A stretch of DNA of 64,000 nt from Streptomyces sp. YIM 121038 (GTDB taxonomy: Bacteria > Actinomycetota > Actinomycetes > Streptomycetales > Streptomycetaceae), in the NCBI RefSeq assembly GCF_006088715.1, contig NZ_CP030771.1:8988001-9052000 (forward strand), written 5' to 3'. Below are positions 46,028 to 54,715 of the stretch, piece after piece (positions within the stretch are counted from its first letter, which is position 1; every line of letters begins with the position of its first letter). The translations under genes and the position numbers were made by a program. The notes below the pieces were generated by a model. It worked only from the letters and a program-made list of their open reading frames with translations, was not told where the DNA came from and did no database searches.

Positions 46028-47377
46028 TCAGAGCGCGCACGTGTGCACCGGGTCGCCGTCCGGGCGCGGCACCGTGCGGCCGCGCGGGGGCGCCGTGCCG
46101 TCCTCCACCCAGGCCGTCAGGGCGTCGAAGGCGTCGCGCACGCACGGCAGCAGGGGGCGGACGAGGTCCGGGTGCGCGGCGTACAGGCCGTCCGTGTGGT
46201 TGCCCCCGGTGATCCGGTAGTAGCGGTGGAGCGGGCCGCGCCGGGCCCCGTCGACGAGCCGCGCGTAGCGGTCGGAGCCGGGCCCGATGGGGATCAGGGC
46301 GTCCAGGGTGCCGTGCACGGTCAGGAGCGGCCGGGCGATGCGGCCGGTCAGCGCGAGCCTGCCCACGGTGTCGTGCACCGCGCGGGGGCGCGCCGCGTAG
46401 TCGTAGTCCGTGTCGCAGCCCCGGCCGGTGCCCTCGGGGCAGAACGGCGTACCGGCCTCGGTGGCGCCGTCGTAGCCGGGGTCGACCTCCTCGCGGATCA
46501 GCCGCTGGAAGGTGTCCCACTGCGTCCGGTAGTGCGTGTCCCACAGGGGCTCGGACTCCGGCGGGTACCCGGCGGCGGCCAGCGCGTCGCGTGCGCCCGG
46601 CTCGCCCGCGCGGAGCCGTGGGTAGGCGCGCAGCGCGGGCGGCAGCGTCGTGAGGAGGTCGGGCGCGTCGCGGGTCAGCAGGACGCCCTCCCAGTCGAGC
46701 CCGCCGTCGTACAGCCACGGGACGTTCTCCAGCTGCCAGCGCACCAGGTAGCCGCCCATGGACATGCCCGCCGCGTAGGTGCGCCGGGGCGCGCGGCCGT
46801 AGTGCCGCGCCGCGACCCGCTCGGCGGCGACGGTCAGCTGGGTCAGGCGCCGGTGCCACTCGGCGATGGCGTCGCCGGGACGTGCGCCGTCGCGGTACAG
46901 CGTGGGCCCCGTGTTGCCCTTGTCGGTGGCCGCGAACGCGTAGCCCCGCGCCAGGACGTGGTCGCCGATGGTGCGGTCGTTGGCGTACTGCTCCCGGACG
47001 CCGGGCGGCCCGGCCACGACGAGGCCGCCGTTCCACCGCTCGGGCAGCCGGATCACGAACTGGCTGTCGTGGTTCCAGCCGTGCGTGCCGTTGGTGTGCG
47101 AGGAGTCGGGGAAGTAGCCGTCGAGCTGCACACCGGGCACGCCCGACGGGCTGCGGGTGCCGGGCGCCACCAGACCCGCCCAGTCCGCCGGGTCGGTGTG
47201 GCCGGAGGCGACCGTTCCGGCCGTGGTGAGGTCGCTCAGACAGGCGGCGACGGTCTTCTCGGCTCCGGGGACGCGCAGCCGCTCGCCGGGGCAGGCCCCT
47301 GGCGGCGCGGCCGTGGCGGCGGGGGCGAGCGTCGCGAGCAGCAACGCCGCGGTGGTGGCGGCCAGATGACGGATCAT
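46028..47377 (-). CDS. Secreted alpha/beta-hydrolase, tannase/hydroxybutyrate-oligomer-hydrolase type
   Basis: 449 residues. Signal peptide MIRHLAATTAALLLATLAPA ATA with cleavage before APP. FVIRLPERWNGGLVVAGPPG V, GYAFAATDKGNTGP, and the nucleophile elbow GMSMGG (Ser206) resemble the tannase / 3-hydroxybutyrate oligomer hydrolase group of esterases; ARPLLTVHGTLDALIPI gives the acid and GGNHTDGLY the catalytic His. An extracellular esterase whose substrate may be a polyester or plant ester. Divergent from a histidine kinase across a palindrome-containing promoter. Confidence 0.82.
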   Translation of the reverse strand: MIRHLAATTAALLLATLAPAATAAPPGACPGERLRVPGAEKTVAACLSDLTTAGTVASGHTDPADWAGLVAPGTRSPSGVPGVQLDGYFPDSSHTNGTHGWNHDSQFVIRLPERWNGGLVVAGPPGVREQYANDRTIGDHVLARGYAFAATDKGNTGPTLYRDGARPGDAIAEWHRRLTQLTVAAERVAARHYGRAPRRTYAAGMSMGGYLVRWQLENVPWLYDGGLDWEGVLLTRDAPDLLTTLPPALRAYPRLRAGEPGARDALAAAGYPPESEPLWDTHYRTQWDTFQRLIREEVDPGYDGATEAGTPFCPEGTGRGCDTDYDYAARPRAVHDTVGRLALTGRIARPLLTVHGTLDALIPIGPGSDRYARLVDGARRGPLHRYYRITGGNHTDGLYAAHPDLVRPLLPCVRDAFDALTAWVEDGTAPPRGRTVPRPDGDPVHTCAL

Positions 47378-47510
47378 GCGTGGGGCTCCCGGTTCTCGTC
47401 GTGGGCCCGGCCGCGGACAGCGCCGGGGCGACAGACCCTAGGGAGCGGCCGAGGGCGGCGGTCAGTGCCGGACGGCCGCAGCGGCGGCCACCGTCCCGGG
47501 CGGCGGCCGT

Positions 47511-47532
47511 CCGTTCGGCACGTGCCGAACGG
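47511..47532. promoter_or_regulatory. 22-bp perfect palindrome between esterase and histidine kinase genes
   Basis: CCGTTCGGCAC followed directly by its exact reverse complement GTGCCGAACGG, about in the middle of the 242-base divergent gap. Such a long perfect palindrome is a likely operator, perhaps for the NarL-type response regulator encoded downstream. Confidence 0.6.
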
Positions 47533-47619
47533 CCAGAGCTCCTGCGGGAGCCCCCGAAGGGTCGTGGCCCGCCGCCCGCCCCAAGTACCGTGACCCGCAC
47601 GCCGTGGGGGGAGGGGCGG

Positions 47620-48915
47620 ATGACGACCACGCCGTGGCACCCGGGGGAACCGTCACCGGTGCGACCGGGCCACGCTCCGCCCTGGGTGGCCTCCGTGCTC
47701 TACGCGGCCGTCCTGTTCGCGGGCGTGTACTACGACCTCGTCGGGGACGAGCCCCAGGTGCCCGCGCGCACCACCGGATTCGTCGCGGCGCTGGCCGCGC
47801 TGTTCGCGCTGGACGCGGCCGAGCGGCGGCTCCACCGGCGTGCGGGCGTCGCGCGCGGCCTCGCGGCGGGCGTGCTCCTCGCGCGCGTGGGCCTCTTCTT
47901 CGCGGTGACGGCCTGCGACAGCGCGGGCCTTGCGCGGGCCTTGTTCGTGCTCGTGCCGTTCACCGCGTACTTCGCCTTCGGGCGGCGCGTGAGCCTCGCG
48001 CTCGGCGCGGGCTGCGCGGGCGCGCTGCTCGGCCGCTACGCGCTGACCTCCGACGGCTGGTACACGGACGCCGAAGCGATCTCCGACCTGCTGATGTTCG
48101 CCCTCGTCCTGGTGCTCACGGTGTCCATGGCGGCCGTCGCGACGGGGGAGCGGGACGCCCGGTGGCGCCTGGAGTCGACGGTGCGCGAACTCACCTGCTC
48201 CCAGCGCCGGTTGCGCGCCTACGCCGCCCGGGTCGCCGAACTGTCCACGGCCGAGGAGCGCAACCGGCTCGCCCGCGAGATCCACGACAGCATCGGCCAC
48301 CACCTCACGGCCGTCGCCGTGCAGGTGGAGAAGGCGGAGGCGTTCCGCGACCTCGACCGCGCGGAGTCCGACCGGGCGCTGGCCGCCGCCCGCTGGTCGG
48401 CGCGGCGCGCGCTGGCCGAGGCCCGCCGCTCGGTGCGGGCCCTGCGGGACGAGCCGGAGCCGTTCTCGCTCTCGGACGCGCTCACGGACCTCGTGCGGAA
48501 CGGGGCCGACGGCGGCGGCCCGCACGTCACCCTCGACATCACCGGAGAGGAAACGGGCTACGGAGAAGGCCAGTTGACCGCGCTGTACCGCGCCGCCCAG
48601 GAGGCCCTGACGAACGCCCGCCGCCACGCGGACGCGGCACACGTCCACCTCCACGTGGCATACGGTCCGGCCGCCGCGCGCCTGACCGTCACCGACGACG
48701 GCCGCGGCCTGCCCGACCCGGCCGCCGCGCGGGCCGCCCCCGGCGTCGGCCTGCGCGGCCTGCGCGAGCGGCTCCAGCCGCTCGGGGGCGCGCTGTGCGT
48801 GCGGAGCGCGCCGGGCGACGGCACCACGCTCACGGCGACGGTGCCCCGAACCCTGCCGGTGCCGGGCGCCGCGGACGCCGTCGACCCCACGGCGCCGACC
48901 GGACCCGGCCGATGA
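47620..48915 (+). CDS. NarL-type sensor histidine kinase
   Basis: ATG 47620 after GGGGAGGGG gives 431 residues. Five to six membrane segments fill about residues 22-180 (VASVLYAAVLFAGVYYDLV, TTGFVAALAALFALDAAERR, LLMFALVLVLTVSMAAVATG). A coiled coil leads to the HisKA_3 dimerisation helix with EIHDSIGHHL (His222), then the ATPase: TALYRAAQEALTNARRHADA (N box), VTDDGRGLPDP and GVGLRGLRERLQPLGG (G boxes). No extracellular sensor domain, so it probably senses membrane state. Coupled by ATGA to its regulator. Confidence 0.93.
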   Translation: MTTTPWHPGEPSPVRPGHAPPWVASVLYAAVLFAGVYYDLVGDEPQVPARTTGFVAALAALFALDAAERRLHRRAGVARGLAAGVLLARVGLFFAVTACDSAGLARALFVLVPFTAYFAFGRRVSLALGAGCAGALLGRYALTSDGWYTDAEAISDLLMFALVLVLTVSMAAVATGERDARWRLESTVRELTCSQRRLRAYAARVAELSTAEERNRLAREIHDSIGHHLTAVAVQVEKAEAFRDLDRAESDRALAAARWSARRALAEARRSVRALRDEPEPFSLSDALTDLVRNGADGGGPHVTLDITGEETGYGEGQLTALYRAAQEALTNARRHADAAHVHLHVAYGPAAARLTVTDDGRGLPDPAAARAAPGVGLRGLRERLQPLGGALCVRSAPGDGTTLTATVPRTLPVPGAADAVDPTAPTGPGR

Positions 48916-49583
48916 ACTCCCCGGCCCCCGAAGGCCCCGAGGCCGTGCGCGTCCTCGTCGTCGACGACCAGGAGCTCGTCCGTGAGGGCATCGCGTCCCT
49001 GCTCGGCATCCAGCCCGGCGTCCGGGTGGTCGGCACGGCCGCCGACGGTGCCGCGGCGGTCGACGCCGCGCTGACGCTGGCGCCCGACGTGATCCTGATG
49101 GACGTGCGCATGCCGGGCATGGACGGCGTCACGGCCGTCGCCGCCGTCCATGCCCGCGCCCCCGCCTGCAAGGTCGTCATGCTGACGACGTTCGACGACG
49201 AGGACTACGTGGTGCGCGCCCTGCGGGCAGGGGCCGTCGGCTACCTCCTCAAGAGCCTGCCCGCGGCCGAACTCGCCGACGCCGTACGGCTCGCGCACCG
49301 GGGCGTGGCCCCGCTCGACCCGGCGGTCACCCGCCGCCTCGCGGCCGCGCCGCCGCCCGCCGGGCCGCCCGCGCCCGTCGTGGAACCGGGCGGCGCGCCC
49401 ACCGCCCGTGAGATCGAGATCCTGCGGCTCGTCGCCGCCGGGGCCACCAACCGCGAGATCGCGGCGGAGCTCTACCTCAGCGAGGGCACGGTCAAGAACC
49501 ACATCTCGCGCGTCCTGACCCGCCTCGGCCTGCGCGGCCGCGCCCAGGCCGCGCTGTACGCCCGCGACCACGGCCTGCTGTAG
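48912..49583 (+). CDS. NarL/LuxR-family response regulator
   Basis: 223 residues. Receiver domain with VLVVDDQELV, phospho-acceptor Asp64 in ILMDVRMPGMDG and Lys in LLKS; after a proline-rich linker a LuxR HTH (PTAREIEILRLVAAGATNRE IAAELYLSEGTVKNHIS). Start overlaps the kinase stop, so the two form one operon. A terminator hairpin follows at 49686-49711. Confidence 0.94.
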   Translation: MNSPAPEGPEAVRVLVVDDQELVREGIASLLGIQPGVRVVGTAADGAAAVDAALTLAPDVILMDVRMPGMDGVTAVAAVHARAPACKVVMLTTFDDEDYVVRALRAGAVGYLLKSLPAAELADAVRLAHRGVAPLDPAVTRRLAAAPPPAGPPAPVVEPGGAPTAREIEILRLVAAGATNREIAAELYLSEGTVKNHISRVLTRLGLRGRAQAALYARDHGLL

Positions 49584-49685
49584 GACCCGGGGCCTTGCGC
49601 TGCGGGTCAAGGAATCCTGCGCTCCGTGCCGACGACACGAGGGGGTGCGGCCGGGCACGGTAGGGCTCCGGAGGGGGAGCCGGAG

Positions 49686-49711
49686 CCCGGGGCCGCGTTC
49701 ACGGCCCCGGG
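49686..49711. terminator. Bidirectional terminator between response regulator and M20 peptidase genes
   Basis: CCCGGGGCCG and CGGCCCCGGG make a perfect 10-bp stem around CGTTCA, between the ends of two convergent genes. Confidence 0.78.
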
Positions 49712-49724
49712 CATCGGGGCGGGG

Positions 49725-51083
49725 TCAGGCCCCGGTCGCGTACCGCTGCAGGAACAGGGCCTCGGCGACCGACATGCGCTCCAGCTCGTCCGGCGACACG
49801 CTCTCGTTCACGGCGTGGATCTGCGCCTCGGGCTCGCTCAGGCCGATGAGGAGGATCTCCGCCTCCGGGTACAGCGCGCCCAGCGTGTTGCACAGCGGGA
49901 TCGAGCCGCCCATGCCGGAGGCCTGCATCTGCCGCCCGTCGTACGCCTCGCTGAGGGCGGCCGCCATCGCCTCGTACGCGGGGCTTGTGACGTCCGCGCG
50001 GAAGGCCTGGCCCTGGCCGACCTGCTCCGTGCGCACCCGGGCGCCCCACGGCGTGTGCGCCTCCAGGTGGGCGCGCAGCAGCTTCGTCGCCTCCGCGGCG
50101 TCCACGCCCGGCGGCACCCGCAGGCTGATCAGCGCCCGCGCGCCCGCCTGCACGGACGGGGTGGCGCCGACGACGGGCGGGCAGTCGATGCCGAGCACGG
50201 TGACGGCCGGGCGCGCCCAGATGCGGTCGGCGACCGTGCCCTCGCCGATGAGGCCGACCCCGTCGAGGACCTTGGCGTCCCTGCGGAAGTCGTCCTCGGC
50301 GTACTGCAGGCCCTCCCAGACGCCGGCGCTGTCGAGGCCGTCGACCGTCGTCGAGCCGTCCTCGGCGCGCAGCGAGTCCAGGACGCGCACGAGGGCCGCG
50401 AGCGCGTCCGGGGCCGCGCCGCCGAACTGCCCGGAGTGGAGGTTGCCTTCGAGCGTGTCGACCTCCACGCGCACCAGGGTCATGCCGCGCAGGGTCGCGG
50501 TGACCGTCGGCAGTCCGGCGCGGAAGTTGCCCGCGTCGCCGATGACGATGGTGTCGGCGCGCAGCAGGTCGGGGTGTGCCTCGGCGTAGCGCTCCAGGCC
50601 GCCGGTGCCCTGCTCCTCCGAGCCCTCGGCGATGAACTTCACGGCCACGGGGATGCCGCCGTTGGCCTTCAGGGCGCGCAGCGCGAGCAGGTGCATGACC
50701 ACGCCGCCCTTGCAGTCGGCGCTGCCGCGGCCGTACCAGCGGCCGTCGCGCTCGGTCAGCTCGAAGGGGGGCGTGGTCCAGCCGGACTCGTCGAGCGGGG
50801 GCTGGACGTCGTAGTGCGCGTACAGGAGCACCGTCGGGGCGCCCTCGGGGCCCGGCAGGTAGCCGTACACCGACTGCGTGCCGTCCGGGGTGTCCAGGAG
50901 CGCGACGTCCTCGAAGCCCTCGGTGCGCAGGGCGTCGGCCACCCAGTGCGCGGCGGCCTCGCTCTCGCTCTTCGGATACTGCTCGAAGTCCGCCACCGAC
51001 TTGAAGGCCACCAGCTCGGTGAGCTCCGCCTTCGCCCGCGGCATGAGCGAAGCGACGGTCTCGGCGATCGGATGCGACGGCAT
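49725..51083 (-). CDS. M20 family metallopeptidase (dipeptidase)
   Basis: ATG 51083 (MPSHPIAETVASLMPRAKAE) gives 452 residues. VLLYAHYDVQPPLDESGWTT contains the metal His/Asp; GRGSADCKGGVVMHLLALRA the bridging Asp; FIAEGSEEQGTGGLERYAEA the catalytic Glu pair. The lid domain follows (GNLHSGQFGGAAPDALAALV) with GMGGSIPLCNTLGALYPEAE near the end. M20 enzymes of this length are cytosolic dipeptidases or amidohydrolases. Divergent from the flavoprotein gene. Confidence 0.93.
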   Translation of the reverse strand: MPSHPIAETVASLMPRAKAELTELVAFKSVADFEQYPKSESEAAAHWVADALRTEGFEDVALLDTPDGTQSVYGYLPGPEGAPTVLLYAHYDVQPPLDESGWTTPPFELTERDGRWYGRGSADCKGGVVMHLLALRALKANGGIPVAVKFIAEGSEEQGTGGLERYAEAHPDLLRADTIVIGDAGNFRAGLPTVTATLRGMTLVRVEVDTLEGNLHSGQFGGAAPDALAALVRVLDSLRAEDGSTTVDGLDSAGVWEGLQYAEDDFRRDAKVLDGVGLIGEGTVADRIWARPAVTVLGIDCPPVVGATPSVQAGARALISLRVPPGVDAAEATKLLRAHLEAHTPWGARVRTEQVGQGQAFRADVTSPAYEAMAAALSEAYDGRQMQASGMGGSIPLCNTLGALYPEAEILLIGLSEPEAQIHAVNESVSPDELERMSVAEALFLQRYATGA

Positions 51084-51303
51084 GGGCACGCTCCTCGTAG
51101 GTGCGACGTTGTCCTTGGGGACGGGTGACGCGGTTCGCGGTGGTCTCGGGTGCGCGCCGCGCGCGTGGCCTGTGGGCACGGTGCGTGCGGTGTGCACGTT
51201 GCTGATCCTCCCACAGGAGGATCGCGCGGGCGTGCGCCGTAGGATGCCCTCCAGAGAGCAAGGACAGCGCGGCCAAGACGGGGATCAGGAGCGTAAGACC
51301 AAC

Positions 51304-52506
51304 GTGAGCAGCGAGAAGTCAGCGGACGACCCGCGGCAGGTGTGGGACGTCGTGGTGGTCGGCGCGGGCCCCGCGGGAGCCTCCGCGGCCTATGCGGCGG
51401 CCGTCGCGGGACGCAGCGTCCTGGTCCTGGAGAAGGCCGCCCTGCCGCGGTACAAGACGTGCGGCGGAGGCATCATCGGTCCCTCGCGGGACGCGCTGCC
51501 CCCGGGCTTCGACCTGCCCCTGCGGGACCGGGTGCACGCGGTCACGTTCACCCTGGACGGCAAGTTCTCCCGCACCCGCCGCTCGCGGAAGATGCTCTTC
51601 GGGCTCATCAACCGGCCGGAGTTCGACCAGCAGCTCGTGGAGCACGCGGAGAAGGCGGGCGCCGAGGTGCGCACCGGCGTCACCGTGGCGCGCGTCGAGC
51701 AGCACGGCCCGGCCGTGCCGGACCGGCGCACGGTCGCGGTCGTCCTCCAGGGCGGTGAGACGGTCCTGGCGCGCGCGGTCGTGGGCGCCGACGGCAGCGC
51801 GAGCCGCATAGGAGCGCACGTCGGGGTGAAGCTGGACCAGGTGGACCTCGGCCTGGAGGCGGAGATCCCCGTGCCCGCGACGGTCGCCGAGGACTGGGCG
51901 GGCCGGGTGCTCATCGACTGGGGCCCGATGCCCGGCAGTTACGGCTGGGTGTTCCCCAAGGGCGACACGCTGACCGTCGGTGTGATCTCCGCGCGCGGTG
52001 AAGGCGCCGCGACGAAGCGCTATTTGGAGGACTTCATCGCCCGGCTCGGCCTTTCGGGCTTCGAGCCGAGCATCTCCTCCGGTCACCTCACGCGCTGCCG
52101 CAGCGACGACTCGCCGCTGTCCCGCGGCCGGGTCCTGGTGTGCGGCGACGCGGCGGGCCTCCTCGAGCCGTGGACCCGCGAGGGCATCTCGTTCGCGCTG
52201 CGCTCGGGCCGGCTCGCGGGGGAGTGGGCGGTGCGCATCGCGGAGGCGCACGACGCGGTGGACGCCCGCCGCCAGGCGTTGAACTACGCGTTCGCCGTCA
52301 AGGCGGGCCTCGGCGTGGAGATGAGCGTCGGGCGGCGCATGCTGGCCGTCTTCGAGCGGCGCCCCGGCCTCCTGCACACGGCGATCACCGGCTTCCGCCC
52401 GGCGTGGAACGCGTTCGCGAAGATCACCAGCGGCCGGACGACGCTCGCCGAGATCGTGCGCACGCACCCGATGGCGGGCCGCGTGCTCGGCAAGCTCGAC
52501 CGGTAG
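51304..52506 (+). CDS. Geranylgeranyl reductase family FAD-dependent oxidoreductase
   Basis: GTG 51304 gives 400 residues. An N-terminal FAD-binding Rossmann motif (VVVGAGPAGASAAYAAAVAG), ALPRYKTCGGGIIGPS, VVGADGSASRIG and CGDAAGLLEPWTREGISFAL define the geranylgeranyl-reductase branch of flavoproteins, which reduce isoprenoid chains (e.g. menaquinone side chains). In Streptomyces a close relative sits near cell-wall or quinone genes; here neighbours give no pathway. The upstream gap holds a divergent promoter with the M20 gene. Confidence 0.9.
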   Translation: MSSEKSADDPRQVWDVVVVGAGPAGASAAYAAAVAGRSVLVLEKAALPRYKTCGGGIIGPSRDALPPGFDLPLRDRVHAVTFTLDGKFSRTRRSRKMLFGLINRPEFDQQLVEHAEKAGAEVRTGVTVARVEQHGPAVPDRRTVAVVLQGGETVLARAVVGADGSASRIGAHVGVKLDQVDLGLEAEIPVPATVAEDWAGRVLIDWGPMPGSYGWVFPKGDTLTVGVISARGEGAATKRYLEDFIARLGLSGFEPSISSGHLTRCRSDDSPLSRGRVLVCGDAAGLLEPWTREGISFALRSGRLAGEWAVRIAEAHDAVDARRQALNYAFAVKAGLGVEMSVGRRMLAVFERRPGLLHTAITGFRPAWNAFAKITSGRTTLAEIVRTHPMAGRVLGKLDR

Positions 52507-52736
52507 CGCCCCGACCGGGGCGGGCGGCGGGCGGAGGGACGCCCCGCGCGCCCGCCCCGACGGCCCCGCCCCCACCCGTGCGCTCGTGCCGCACGCCCCC
52601 TGGCGGGAAACGCGTGGAGCGGCCGAGTTCGGTGATCGGCTTGTGAAGAATGAGAAGTCGTCTAGCGTTTCGCATGAAGGTTTCTCCAACTCGCCATGGG
52701 CATAGGCTGGTTAGCTCGGATGAGGGGGCTCCACAC

Positions 52737-53318
52737 ATGCCGTCGCACTCGAAGATCCTCGTCGTGGACGACCACGAGGATTACCTCTTCGCGCTCGAAA
52801 GCGCGCTGGCTCCGCTCGGCTATGAGACGACGTGCGCGACCAACGGGGACGACGCCCTCAAGGAGATACTCCGCGGCCACATCGCCGTGGCCCTGCTCGA
52901 TGTGCGCATGCCCGGCGTCGACGGCCTGGACGTGGTGCGTTACGTACGGGGCGTGGAGCAGACGCAGCTCCTGCCGATCATCCTCCTGACCGGCTTCGAC
53001 GTGAGCCAGGAGCTGTCGGCGACGGCCCTGCGCCTCGGCGTGGCCGACATCGTCGTGAAGCCCGTCGACCCGTGGACGCTGCGCACCAAGGTGCGCTACC
53101 TCTACGACACCTACCAGCGGTTGCGCGCCCTCCAGGCCGAGGTCGACGGCTATCGCTCCCGGAGCCTCGACGGCGTGCGCCCCGGCGCGGGCGCACCGGC
53201 CCGCCGGGGCGTGCCGAAGACACCGTCCGATTCCCCCGCCCCGCCGGACGCCGTACAGGTCCGCGTGCCCTCCCAGCCCAAGGGGACGGCGCGCCGAAGA
53301 CCGCTGCCGAAGGACTGA
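52737..53318 (+). CDS. Orphan response regulator without DNA-binding domain
   Basis: ATG 52737 (MPSHSKILVVDDHEDYLFAL) gives 193 residues. Receiver domain with Asp55 in ALLDVRMPGVDGLDVV, Thr in LLTGFD and Lys in VVKPVDPW; a helix (LYDTYQRLRALQAEVDGYRS) follows, then a Pro/Arg-rich disordered tail. No output domain and no partner kinase nearby; it may act by protein contact. A TAGCGT -10-like element occurs about 75 bases upstream. Confidence 0.88.
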   Translation: MPSHSKILVVDDHEDYLFALESALAPLGYETTCATNGDDALKEILRGHIAVALLDVRMPGVDGLDVVRYVRGVEQTQLLPIILLTGFDVSQELSATALRLGVADIVVKPVDPWTLRTKVRYLYDTYQRLRALQAEVDGYRSRSLDGVRPGAGAPARRGVPKTPSDSPAPPDAVQVRVPSQPKGTARRRPLPKD

Positions 53319-53335
53319 CCGCCGGGGGCGCGCGT

Positions 53336-53359
53336 GGCGTACTCCCCAGGGAGTACGCC
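53336..53359. promoter_or_regulatory. Palindromic operator upstream of the second two-component operon
   Basis: GGCGTACTCCC, CA, GGGAGTACGCC: an 11-bp-armed perfect inverted repeat ending 43 bases before TAGCGT (53402-53407), a good -10 hexamer that lies just nine bases before the ATG of the kinase gene. The layout suggests autoregulation and a leaderless or near-leaderless mRNA. Confidence 0.72.
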
Positions 53360-53415
53360 TGATCGCCACGCCTGGCGGACGCCCGGTGCCCCGGCCGCCG
53401 TCTAGCGTGGCCGCC

Positions 53416-54693
53416 ATGGACGAACAGCGCGGACGCGGGTGTCCCGGCCCGCCCCGGAGCGGACCACCGGGGTGGCGGCAGGGGCCGCCGTGGTGGCGGT
53501 TGCGGGGCCCCGACGAGCCTGCTGCGGCCGGGCGCCGCCTGCCCTGGCTGACGACCGTGCTGCTCACGGCGTTCATCCAGATCGGCACGGGCTTCGCGGC
53601 GCACGGCCAGCCCGAGCGCGTGGGGGTCGACGGCTTCGCTCGGGCGCTGCTCCTGCTCGCGTCGGGCTCCCTGTTGCTGCGCCACCGCCACCCCGTGGCC
53701 GTGGCCTACGTCACCGCCGGGGCCACCCTGGTCTACCTGGGCGCCGGATATCCGTACGGGCCCGTGCTCCTCACGGTCGCGGTCGGCTGCTTCGCGGCGG
53801 TCGTCGCGGGGCACCGGCGGGCGGCGTGGGGCGCCGTCGGCCTGTGGTGGGCCGGGCAGATCCTGGTCACGCAGGTGCTGTACCGCTGGCTGCCGCCGGA
53901 CGGGGACGGCGCGCTCGGCTGGGGCGAGGAACTGGTCGTCGCCGTCTGGGTGGTGGCGACCGTCGCGGTCGCGGAGCTGGCCCGCACCCGCCGCGAGCAG
54001 TGGGCCAAGGAGCGCGCCGAGCGGGCGCTCGCGGCCCGGCGCCGCGCCGACGAGGAGCGCCTGCGGATGGCCCGCGAGCTGCACGACGTCCTGGCCCACA
54101 GCATCTCCGTCATCAACGTGCAGGCCGGGGTGGGCCTCGCCCTGCTCGACTCCGACCCCGAGCAGGCCAGAACCGCCCTGACCACGATCAAGGCCGCCAG
54201 CAAGGAGGCCCTCGGCGAGGTCCGTCAGGTCCTCGACACCCTGCGGGCCCCGGGAGCCGCCCCGCGCGCCCCGGCCCCGGGCCTCGACCGGCTGCCCGAG
54301 CTCGTCGAGCAGGCGGGGAGCACCGGCCTGACGGTGACCGTCACCAGGGAGGGCCGCGACGGCCCGCTGCCGCCCGGCGTGGACCTGGCCGCCTTCCGCA
54401 TCGTCCAGGAGGCGCTCACCAACGTCGTACGCCACTCCGGTTCGCGGCGGGCCCGCGTCCTGGTGCGCCGCGCCCCGGGCTCCGTGACCCTGCGCGTCGA
54501 CGACGACGGCCCCGCCACCGGCGCGGACGCGGGCGGCAGCGGCAACGGCCTGGCCGGCATGCGGGAGCGGGCCGCCGCGCTCAAGGGCACCATTGAGGCG
54601 GGTCCGCGCCCCGACGGCGGCTTCCGCGTGACGGCGGTGCTGCCCACCACCGGTGCCGCGCGGCCCGGCCGGGACCGGCACGACGACCAGTGA
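53416..54693 (+). CDS. NarL-type sensor histidine kinase
   Basis: ATG 53416 (MDEQRGRGCPGPPRSGPPGW) gives 425 residues. A proline-rich cytoplasmic head is followed by about five membrane segments (LPWLTTVLLTAFIQIGTGFA, ALLLLASGSLLL, PVAVAYVTAGATLVYLGAGY), a coiled coil, the HisKA_3 motif RELHDVLAHSISVINVQAGV (His223), and the ATPase domain with FRIVQEALTNVVRHSG and GNGLAGMRERAAALKG. The paired regulator starts 22 bases downstream. Confidence 0.94.
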   Translation: MDEQRGRGCPGPPRSGPPGWRQGPPWWRLRGPDEPAAAGRRLPWLTTVLLTAFIQIGTGFAAHGQPERVGVDGFARALLLLASGSLLLRHRHPVAVAYVTAGATLVYLGAGYPYGPVLLTVAVGCFAAVVAGHRRAAWGAVGLWWAGQILVTQVLYRWLPPDGDGALGWGEELVVAVWVVATVAVAELARTRREQWAKERAERALAARRRADEERLRMARELHDVLAHSISVINVQAGVGLALLDSDPEQARTALTTIKAASKEALGEVRQVLDTLRAPGAAPRAPAPGLDRLPELVEQAGSTGLTVTVTREGRDGPLPPGVDLAAFRIVQEALTNVVRHSGSRRARVLVRRAPGSVTLRVDDDGPATGADAGGSGNGLAGMRERAAALKGTIEAGPRPDGGFRVTAVLPTTGAARPGRDRHDDQ

Positions 54694-54715
54694 GCACCCC
54701 ACCCCAGGAGGCCCC

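Noticed and set aside
45198..47630. 810-codon minus-strand frame spanning two genes
   Set aside because: Only its last 241 codons make a real protein (the metallo-beta-lactamase-fold hydrolase). The rest is Arg/Pro-rich shadow of the esterase gene in another frame.
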